Below, one piece after another: positions 1-5,317 of a DNA stretch of 6,206 nt. Below the pieces are notes generated by a model that had not been told where the DNA came from, did no database searches, and saw nothing but the letters and a program-made list of their open reading frames with translations. This stretch comes from Bacillota bacterium (lineage in GTDB: Bacteria > Bacillota > Clostridia > Peptostreptococcales > Anaerovoracaceae), in NCBI GenBank assembly GCA_017537495.1, contig JAFYKS010000115.1, positions 1 through 6,206 on the forward strand. The letters are read 5' to 3'. How positions within the stretch are numbered: the first letter of the stretch is position 1; the number at the start of each line of letters is the position of its first letter. A program made the translations under genes and the position numbers.

Positions 1-190
1 CAACCTGGTCAGTGTTCTGCGGACGAACCACACATGCACCGATGTTTACCATGTTGTTTCCGGAATGTCTCTGGAACTGACGGTAGCCGATATAGTCCTT
101 TGCTGCGTCCTGCAGTGCTGCCTTTTCAGTTACTACGTGGTCTGCACCTACGATATCAGAAAGGGACTTGATTAATAATTCTTTCTCCAT
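1..190 (-). CDS. FAD-binding oxidoreductase, GlcD/D-lactate dehydrogenase-like (N-terminal 63 residues only)
   Basis: The gene starts at the ATG complementary to 188-190 and runs off the left edge, so only 63 residues can be read. They begin MEKELLIKSLSDIVGADHV and end with IGACVVRPQNTDQV. A short helical N-terminus followed by a 'VVRP.(N/S)T(D/E)(Q/E)V' strand-turn is typical of the start of the FAD_binding_4 domain in glycolate oxidase GlcD and D-lactate dehydrogenase type flavoproteins, which oxidise 2-hydroxyacids to 2-oxoacids in the cytoplasm or at the membrane. The start is fixed by a strong AGGAGG site (201-206) with 10-nt spacing. It is the last gene seen in the run, 84 nt after the DUF1667 gene, with a GC-rich hairpin in between. 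Codons 5 and 6 are both TTA, a codon avoided in the genes before it. The substrate cannot be judged because the catalytic part lies outside the window. Confidence 0.72.
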   Translation of the reverse strand, partial: MEKELLIKSLSDIVGADHVVTEKAALQDAAKDYIGYRQFQRHSGNNMVNIGACVVRPQNTDQV

Positions 191-200
191 TGTTATATTT

Positions 201-206
201 CCTCCT
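201..206 (-). promoter_or_regulatory. Ribosome binding site of the GlcD-like gene
   Basis: The minus strand reads AGGAGG here, 10 nt before the ATG at 190. It supports this start over the ATG at 218-216, which is out of frame with the gene and has no comparable site. Confidence 0.8.
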
Positions 207-219
207 CAAAATCTTCATG

Positions 220-261
220 GCCGGGGTGGCGGGAAGGCCCGGCGGACCGTCCCGCTCCGGC
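220..261 (-). promoter_or_regulatory. GC-rich intergenic hairpin, possible attenuator or mRNA processing/stability element
   Basis: On the minus strand three nested stems can be drawn: an outer GCCGG/CCGGC (257-261 with 220-224), a middle GCGGGA/TCCCGC (250-255 with 229-234), and an inner GGTCC/GGGCC (244-248 with 236-240) closing on a GCC triloop. The inner stem needs a U-G wobble on the minus-strand RNA but would be an A-C mismatch on plus-strand RNA, so the structure favours the transcribed strand. It lies between the DUF1667 stop and the ribosome site of the GlcD-like gene. The sequence after it has only a short ATTTTG, not a real U-tract, so a full intrinsic terminator is not supported. 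Partial attenuation, 3'-end protection of the upstream message, or RNase processing are the likely roles; which one is inference. Confidence 0.6.
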
Positions 262-274
262 TGTTTCGGGTTTC

Positions 275-637
275 TTAAACGTGTTTCATGGTTCTGGATG
301 CCACAATGTCTACGCCTGTGCCGCAGAGATCGGAAGCAATCACATCGCCTCTCTTGACAGGTGCCTCAAGCTTTACAGCATAGAGCACATCCAGACACTG
401 GTTGATCATGTTCTTCGGAATTTCTCCGGTGCTGGAAACGGACAGTCTTCTGTGGTGTCCGCCTTCGATGGCTACTGTAGTAGTCAGCATACGCATCGGA
501 TTGGTGTATTCGTTCTTACCATGGTCGATGCCGCGCTTGCATGCGTAACCATCTACATGAATTTCGCCGCCTTCTTCCCAGACAGTCAGTTTGCAGCTGT
601 TAGGGCATGCGATGCATACGAATTCCTTCTTATTCAT
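275..637 (-). CDS. DUF1667 domain protein, probable Fe-S electron-transfer subunit
   Basis: This 120-residue protein is the full usual length of the DUF1667 family. It has four cysteines in the pattern C8-x2-C11-P-x2-C15, then x17, then C33-K-R-G. That spacing is very like the [4Fe-4S] segment at the N-terminus of molybdopterin oxidoreductases, so I infer that it binds an iron-sulfur cluster and passes electrons. No signal peptide or membrane segment is seen, so it should be cytoplasmic. A further cysteine lies near the C-terminus in DLCGTGVDI. The ATG follows the stop of the GlpB-like gene after a single base, and its GGAGG (647-651) lies inside the last codons of that gene, implying translational coupling and a shared complex. 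Proteins of this family are commonly encoded beside GlpA/GlpB-like flavoproteins in Clostridia. The family name is secure; the biochemical role is inferred. Confidence 0.87.
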   Translation of the reverse strand: MNKKEFVCIACPNSCKLTVWEEGGEIHVDGYACKRGIDHGKNEYTNPMRMLTTTVAIEGGHHRRLSVSSTGEIPKNMINQCLDVLYAVKLEAPVKRGDVIASDLCGTGVDIVASRTMKHV

Positions 638-638
638 T

Positions 639-1895
639 TTACTTGCCCTCCTTCATGTCTACAACTACGTCCGCATTACCGGTCGCCTTCACACCGCAGG
701 AAATCATTTCCGGAGGTGCCACGAAAGCATGTCTAGCGGTCTGAGTTACCTGACCGTCTTCACTGACTTCCAGAACTGCCTTCTTATCCGGATGCTTTAC
801 TCTCATGTACAGCTGTACTTCGCACTCTTCACCCTTCACGATTTTCTGCGGAACGATGAAGTTTACATTTCCTGCAGGTACGGTGCGTACGTATTCTGCA
901 CCTTCGTCGCCGGTCAGCGTGCCGTTCATGTACGCCACTGCACCCTTTGCCGCGATTTCACCGGACTGGGAAACGTAGTCTACCAGGTCGAATACAACCG
1001 CTACGTTACCGCAGGCGAAGATACCGGGAACGCTGGTCATGAAGTGGTTATCCAGAACAGGACCTCTTGTTCTTTCATCCAGCTCGATGCCGCATCCTAC
1101 GGACAGTTCATTTTCCGGAATCAGACCTACGGCCAGAACCAGCAGGTCACATTCAATATATTCTTCGGTGCCCGGGATAATCTGGCGCTTTTCGTCCAGT
1201 TTCGCCACGGTCACTGCTTCAATTCTCTTCTTTCCGTGTACCTTAGCCACGGTGGTGGACAGGTGCAGCGGAATATCATAGTCGTCCAGACACTGTACGA
1301 TGTTTCTGGTCAGGCCGCCAGGGCTTGGCATTACTTCGTAAACGCCCTTTACTTCCATGCCTTCCAGAGTCATACGGCGGGCCATAATCAGACCGATATC
1401 GCCGGACCCCAGAATCACTGCCTTCTTACCAGGCAGGTAGCCTTCCATGTTGATGTATCTCTGTACTGCACCAGCAGTCAGAACACCGGCAGGTCTGTAA
1501 CCCATCAGCTGAATCTGGCTGGCTGTTCTTTCACGGCAGCCCATTGCCAGAATCACTGCCTTGCAGGTGATTTCCATCATACCATCTTTATTGTTGCATG
1601 CGTAGATAACCTTGTCTCTTGTCACTTCCAGAACCATGGTATCCAGCAAAACTTCGATGTCGGTGGTTTCCAGTTCATCGATGAATTCCTGAGCATATTC
1701 GTTGCCGGACATACGCTTGCCGAATCTGTGGAGACCGAAACCGTCATGGATACACTGCTGCAGAATACCGCCCAGTTCCACGTCACGTTCGATAACCAGA
1801 ACCTTTTCCGCACCTTCTTTGCGGGCCTGGATTGCTGCTGCCAGTCCTGCCGGACCGCCGCCGATGACAGCAATATCAAAATTCAGTTTTTTCAT
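639..1895 (-). CDS. FAD/NAD(P)-dependent oxidoreductase, pyridine-nucleotide-disulphide type, in GlpB position
   Basis: A 418-residue cytoplasmic flavoprotein. The N-terminal FAD Rossmann motif is IGGGPAGLAAAI (11-22) with the ribose-binding acidic residue at E36. It is followed by LGGILQQCIHDGFG (41-54), a stretch I associate with this GlpA/GlpB-cluster family and related opine/HCN-synthase-type flavoproteins. The second nucleotide-binding motif, ILGSGDIG, is at 161-168 and should bind NAD(P). The late FAD contact reads FACGNV (293-298), with Asn where most relatives have Asp. There is no redox-active CxxC, so it is not a disulphide reductase; single cysteines occur at C48 and C120. Residues from about 336 onward form an extra, probably beta-rich tail with two conserved-looking stretches, LYMRVKHP and APPEMISCGV. 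It probably moves electrons between the GlpA-like subunit and NAD(P) or another carrier. Its start overlaps the GlpA-like stop by one base (TAATG), with an imperfect AAGGCGG site upstream. E. coli GlpB is a different-looking flavoprotein, so I leave the symbol empty. Confidence 0.88.
   Translation of the reverse strand: MKKLNFDIAVIGGGPAGLAAAIQARKEGAEKVLVIERDVELGGILQQCIHDGFGLHRFGKRMSGNEYAQEFIDELETTDIEVLLDTMVLEVTRDKVIYACNNKDGMMEITCKAVILAMGCRERTASQIQLMGYRPAGVLTAGAVQRYINMEGYLPGKKAVILGSGDIGLIMARRMTLEGMEVKGVYEVMPSPGGLTRNIVQCLDDYDIPLHLSTTVAKVHGKKRIEAVTVAKLDEKRQIIPGTEEYIECDLLVLAVGLIPENELSVGCGIELDERTRGPVLDNHFMTSVPGIFACGNVAVVFDLVDYVSQSGEIAAKGAVAYMNGTLTGDEGAEYVRTVPAGNVNFIVPQKIVKGEECEVQLYMRVKHPDKKAVLEVSEDGQVTQTARHAFVAPPEMISCGVKATGNADVVVDMKEGK
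647..651 (-). promoter_or_regulatory. Ribosome binding site of the DUF1667 gene, inside the upstream gene
   Basis: GGAGG on the minus strand, 9 nt before the ATG at 637. It is embedded in the codons for the final MKEGK of the GlpB-like protein, so ribosomes finishing that gene sit on this site. It fixes the start. Confidence 0.75.
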
Positions 1896-3658
1896 TACTT
1901 GTCACCGCCTTCCTTTGCAGCCTGACGGGTTTCTTCAAAGAGAATCCGGCTTCCTGCATCCTTCAGATGAATTTCCGTCCATTCCTTACCCAGCTCTCTT
2001 GCCAGGATTTCCAGCACCTTTGGCTGGCAGAATCCGCCCTGACAGCGGCCCATGCCTGCTCTGGTTCTTCTCTTGATGGCGTCTACGGAAGTAGGAACCA
2101 CACTGGAGTTGATTGCATCCAGAATTTCACCTTCTGTAATCTGTTCGCATCTGCAGATGATTCTGCCGTAACGAGGGTCCTGTGCAATCAGCTGATCCTG
2201 TTCTTCACGGGACATGTGACGGAATTCCACTCTTGCTTCACGGTAAGGATTATAGTCTTCCTTCACTGCAGGTTCGCAGCCAGCTGCCTTCACGTCTTCC
2301 AGCCAGATTTCTTCTACCATCTTGGCGATAGCAGGGGCGGATGCCAGACCAGGGGACTGGATTGCACCTACGTTGATGAAACCGTGGGTAATCGGAGACA
2401 TTTCGATTACGAAGTCTTCGGAATAGTCTGCAGGTCTTACGCCGCAGAAGGTTTTGATGATATCCTTATAACCTGTCGCTGCATTCAGGTTGGTACCCAT
2501 TGCATAAGCCAGGTCGTCGATTGTAGTCGTATTGTCTTCCTTATCAGGAACTTCTGTTGCGGAAGGGCCCAGCAGAGACTGGTGTTCGGTGGTTACACAC
2601 ATTGCACCGCCCTTGGATTCCGCATTCTTCTTTTCCTGTACCAGATGGCTTCCGTCGTAAATCATGGTGACTCTGTCAAATTCCGGTTCGCTGTGTCTGT
2701 CCAGAATTGCCAGGGTACCCTTACGTCCGTGGATGGTGTAGCACTTATCGCCAGCCATTGCAGAGATTTCGTCAGCATAGATACCTGCGCAGTTGATTAC
2801 ATGCTTTGCCTTGATGATACCGTTGTTGGTCACAACGCCCTGCACCTGGCCGTCTTCTCTCAAAACATCCGCTACGGTAGTGTTGAACATGAATTCCACG
2901 CCGTTGTCTGCCGCATTTTCTGCCAGTGCGATAACCACTTCGTAGGATTCCACCTGACCAAAGCTTGGGAAGAATGCGCCACCCTTGATGTCCAGGTTTC
3001 TGTGCGCCAGCTTCGGCTCGATTTCCAGAGCACGCTCTGCGTTATAGAACACTTCCGGTTCATGAACGCCGTTCATCACTGCGATTTTGTATGTCATTTC
3101 TGCGCCCTTCATGAGGCGTTCGTCAGTAACAACTGCCACGCAGCCGCACCAGTCCAGAGCAAAATTCAGCTCGTCAGCCCACTGCTGGTACATGCGGTTG
3201 CCTTCGATGTTCAGCTTGGCCTTCAGAGTGCCCGGCTTTACTGCCATGCCCGGATGGATGTTACCGTTATTGGCCTTGGATGCGCCAGTGCAGACGTCAT
3301 CGCTCATTTCCACCACAGTCACGTTCATGTCGTATTTTGCCAGGGTACGTGCAATACCGCAGCCTATGACACCGGCACCGACAATCACCACGTCAGTTTC
3401 CTTTACGACACCTTTAGCTTCGCCGTCTGCCTTAGCCTGGCTGTAATCCTTCTTTGGAATCACCAGACCCTTGACGGTCATTTCGTTTACTACGTTTTTT
3501 ACGCCTTCCTGCTTCGCCAGGAAGTGTCCCACGTCTACCAGCTGATTCCAGGATTCGCACTCGCCCTGGACGGTCACAATATTGCGGCCGTCCACGGTCA
3601 GTGTCATTTCGATTCCCGGAAAAGCTTCAGACGCAGCCTGTCTGATTCTTTCAATCAT
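1895..3658 (-). CDS. GlpA-like FAD-dependent dehydrogenase with N-terminal BON-like domain and C-terminal [2Fe-2S] BFD domain
   Basis: A 587-residue protein in three parts. Residues 1-65 resemble a BON domain: an early helix, a strand ending in VDGRNIVTVQGECES (22-36), then GVKNVVNEMTVKG (52-64). A linker (about 66-87) leads to a DAO-type flavoprotein core (about 88-455) with the FAD motif VGAGVIGCGIAR (93-104), E117 at the end of strand 2, and ASKANNGNIHPG (126-137), as in glycerol-3-phosphate and 2-hydroxyglutarate dehydrogenases. FCGVRPADYSEDF (404-416) and GAIQSPGLASAPAIA (431-445) form the end of the fold. The C-terminus has the BFD [2Fe-2S] pattern C502-x-C504-x34-C539-x4-C544. The likely role is oxidation of a phosphorylated polyol such as sn-glycerol 3-phosphate, passing electrons to the neighbouring subunits. 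The start is backed by AGAAGGA 8 nt upstream (3667-3673), so the N-terminal extension appears genuinely translated. It follows the kinase by 30 nt and overlaps the next gene by one base. The exact substrate is inferred. Confidence 0.9.
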   Translation of the reverse strand: MIERIRQAASEAFPGIEMTLTVDGRNIVTVQGECESWNQLVDVGHFLAKQEGVKNVVNEMTVKGLVIPKKDYSQAKADGEAKGVVKETDVVIVGAGVIGCGIARTLAKYDMNVTVVEMSDDVCTGASKANNGNIHPGMAVKPGTLKAKLNIEGNRMYQQWADELNFALDWCGCVAVVTDERLMKGAEMTYKIAVMNGVHEPEVFYNAERALEIEPKLAHRNLDIKGGAFFPSFGQVESYEVVIALAENAADNGVEFMFNTTVADVLREDGQVQGVVTNNGIIKAKHVINCAGIYADEISAMAGDKCYTIHGRKGTLAILDRHSEPEFDRVTMIYDGSHLVQEKKNAESKGGAMCVTTEHQSLLGPSATEVPDKEDNTTTIDDLAYAMGTNLNAATGYKDIIKTFCGVRPADYSEDFVIEMSPITHGFINVGAIQSPGLASAPAIAKMVEEIWLEDVKAAGCEPAVKEDYNPYREARVEFRHMSREEQDQLIAQDPRYGRIICRCEQITEGEILDAINSSVVPTSVDAIKRRTRAGMGRCQGGFCQPKVLEILARELGKEWTEIHLKDAGSRILFEETRQAAKEGGDK

Positions 3659-3666
3659 TTTCTCAA

Positions 3667-3673
3667 TCCTTCT
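3667..3673 (-). promoter_or_regulatory. Ribosome binding site that includes the BON-like extension
   Basis: AGAAGGA on the minus strand, 8 nt before the ATG at 3658. It decides in favour of the long form of the GlpA-like protein, that is with its BON-like N-terminus. The 30-nt gap between kinase and dehydrogenase holds nothing else that I can see. Confidence 0.65.
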
Positions 3674-3688
3674 TTTTGAATATTTTTA

Positions 3689-5254
3689 TTACTTACCGTA
3701 CTTGGCGTAGATTTCCTGTTCCTTGCCGTACAGTGGAACCAGCTTGCCGAAAATTTCCTTCCATACATTGTCATACAGATCCTGATACAGAGCATGTTCT
3801 TCCATGTCTGGTTCGAAGCGGTCTCTTTCGTGAACCATGTTAGCAGCAGCTTCATCGAAGTCCTTGAATTCGCCCAGGCCTACGAATGCAGCCATTGCAG
3901 CACCGATACCGGATACTTCATGAGTATGTACACGAACAACAGGAATACCGAACATGTTTGCAGTAATCTGGCAGATTTCGGAGCTTTTGGAACCGCCGCC
4001 GCCCAGACGTATTTCAGCAACCTTGAACTTACCTGCAGCTTCTGCCAGCTTGATGCCTTCCATCAGGGAGTAGTTGATACCTTCGATTACGGCTCTGTAC
4101 ATGTGGATTCTGCCGTGGTAGTCAGCCATACCTACGAAACCGCCTCTTGCGAACGGCATTTCAAAGTTTGGAGTGAAGTAAGGCTGGAACATGAGGCCGT
4201 CACAGCCTGCAGGAATTTCAGCCATCTTTTCGTTCAGCAGTTCGACTGCGGACTTGTTAGTTCCTTCTGCAGCAATCTTTTCCAGTTCCGCAAATTCCTT
4301 CTGGAACCAGGATACCAGCCAGTAGCCACGGAAGATTTCATATTCCGGAGTGAAGCTTCCAGGTACTACGGATGGATAAGGTGCCATGCCCTTGTGGAGT
4401 TCATAGTAGTCGGAGGAGTTGAAGTCCATGGTAGCCATGGTACCGAAGGACAGTGCAACCTGTTCCTTCTTCATGCAGCCCAGACCGATAACTTCACAAG
4501 CCTTGTCAGCACCTGCAGGATATACCGGAATACCTTCAGGCAGTCCCAGATCTTCACATGCCTGCGGAGTCAGAGTGCCAATCAGATTACCGGTTTCTAC
4601 TACATCCGGCAGCATTTCAGCAGGAATATCGAAGATTGGACGTGCTACATCCTTTGGACCCTTCCAGGTTCTGGTCTTGTTATCAAATGGAATATGACCA
4701 ACCAGGGAAGCAGCTGCATCAGCGAACTTGCCGGTCAGCTTGAAGGACAGGTAAGTAGGGAGCATCAGGAACTTATGTGTCTTTTCCCAGATTTCAGGCT
4801 GTTCTTCTCTGATCCAGTTGCACTGGGATTTCTTATACTGCAGATCGAAGAACTGTTCCAGCTTCATCATCTTCAGAACCGGCTTCATAGCACCAGGAAT
4901 CTTAGGGCTGCCCTTCGCCTGTCTCTTATCCAGCCATACGATGGCAGGTCTCAGCGGTTTGCCTTCTTTATCCACACATACGGATGTGTCACGGATACAG
5001 GATACAGCGATTGCCTCTACCTTTGCATACTGCACAGGCAGATCTTCTTTCAGCATTCTCGCACAGCGTGCCATGGTGTTGTAGTACATATCAGCATCCT
5101 GTTCAGCCCAGCCCAGTTCCGGAGAAACATAAGCAGGATCATACTGAATCTGCTTCTTTCCCAGGATTTCGCCGCCGTTGTTGATCAGCAGTGCTCTTGC
5201 ACTCTGTGTACCTACGTCGAAAATTAAAACGTTTCTTTCCTGTCTTGCTTCCAT
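3689..5254 (-). CDS. FGGY-family carbohydrate/polyol kinase, glycerol-kinase- or xylulokinase-like
   Basis: The 521 residues match the usual length of the FGGY family, cytoplasmic ATP-dependent kinases of polyols and ketoses. The N-terminal phosphate-binding loop is IFDVGTQSAR (11-20). The substrate region has CIRDTSVCVDKEGKPL (86-101), aligning with the glycerol kinase 'QRETT..W....GKPL' segment, and IVWLDKR (105-111). The expected catalytic base is D250 in YPAGADKACEVIG. Further ATP-site motifs are SFGTMAT (269-275) and LGGGGSKSSEICQITAN (417-433), with IPVVRV after it. The start is supported by GGAGG (5264-5268) with 9-nt spacing. It is the first structural gene after the regulator and precedes the GlpA-like gene by 30 nt, so its product is probably the substrate of the downstream dehydrogenase. 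Glycerol is the simplest guess, but the glycerol-contact Glu is replaced by Asp (D89), and the Tyr expected near 139 looks like Gln. Erythritol-, threitol- or ketose-type substrates remain possible. Confidence 0.9.
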   Translation of the reverse strand: MEARQERNVLIFDVGTQSARALLINNGGEILGKKQIQYDPAYVSPELGWAEQDADMYYNTMARCARMLKEDLPVQYAKVEAIAVSCIRDTSVCVDKEGKPLRPAIVWLDKRQAKGSPKIPGAMKPVLKMMKLEQFFDLQYKKSQCNWIREEQPEIWEKTHKFLMLPTYLSFKLTGKFADAAASLVGHIPFDNKTRTWKGPKDVARPIFDIPAEMLPDVVETGNLIGTLTPQACEDLGLPEGIPVYPAGADKACEVIGLGCMKKEQVALSFGTMATMDFNSSDYYELHKGMAPYPSVVPGSFTPEYEIFRGYWLVSWFQKEFAELEKIAAEGTNKSAVELLNEKMAEIPAGCDGLMFQPYFTPNFEMPFARGGFVGMADYHGRIHMYRAVIEGINYSLMEGIKLAEAAGKFKVAEIRLGGGGSKSSEICQITANMFGIPVVRVHTHEVSGIGAAMAAFVGLGEFKDFDEAAANMVHERDRFEPDMEEHALYQDLYDNVWKEIFGKLVPLYGKEQEIYAKYGK

Positions 5255-5317
5255 GGTATTTTACCTCCAATAATAAAAATTCTCTATATCATGTTTAAGC
5301 AACAATAAAAGACTTGA
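5255..5317 (-). promoter_or_regulatory. AT-rich intergenic leader between regulator and kinase, with GGAGG ribosome site
   Basis: This 63-nt gap is the most AT-rich stretch of the window and contains the kinase ribosome site GGAGG (5264-5268), 9 nt before the ATG. It is the natural place for a promoter or operator controlled by the YhfZ-type regulator. Only weak -35/-10-like words can be picked out (TTTATT and TATAGA about 15 nt apart on the minus strand), and no clear palindromic operator or terminator. The ribosome site is well supported; the promoter is a guess. Confidence 0.4.

Noticed and set aside
216..218. Alternative ATG for the GlcD-like gene
   Set aside because: It is out of frame with the gene and lies before the strong AGGAGG site, which serves the ATG at 190.
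220..261. Calling the GC-rich hairpin an intrinsic terminator
   Set aside because: No U-tract follows it, only ATTTTG and then the ribosome site of the next gene; a regulatory or processing element is the safer call.
281..736. Plus-strand open frame of 151 codons over the DUF1667 gene
   Set aside because: In codon register with the DUF1667 gene and extends into the next gene; no ribosome site and no recognisable product.
591..1925. Long plus-strand open frame (444 codons) opposite the GlpB-like gene
   Set aside because: It is in exact codon register with a well-recognised minus-strand flavoprotein, its protein is rich in His, Cys, Phe and Gln with no family motif, and it has no ribosome site. 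It is a by-product of codon bias.
1967..3679. Long plus-strand open frame (570 codons) opposite the GlpA-like gene
   Set aside because: Same register effect; the minus strand carries complete FAD and [2Fe-2S] motifs, while the plus-strand translation is Cys/His/Phe-rich and unrecognisable.
3655..3855. Small minus-strand open frame of 66 codons across the kinase end and the kinase-dehydrogenase gap
   Set aside because: It lies in another frame inside the conserved kinase C-terminus, with no ribosome site and no family resemblance.
3794..5227. Long plus-strand open frame (477 codons) opposite the kinase
   Set aside because: Antisense shadow of a clear FGGY kinase. It ends where the kinase uses its one TTA leucine codon near its start.
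5255..5265. GGTA-TTT-TACC inverted repeat touching the kinase ribosome site
   Set aside because: Only four base pairs with a three-base loop, overlapping just two bases of the GGAGG; too weak to claim as a regulatory structure.
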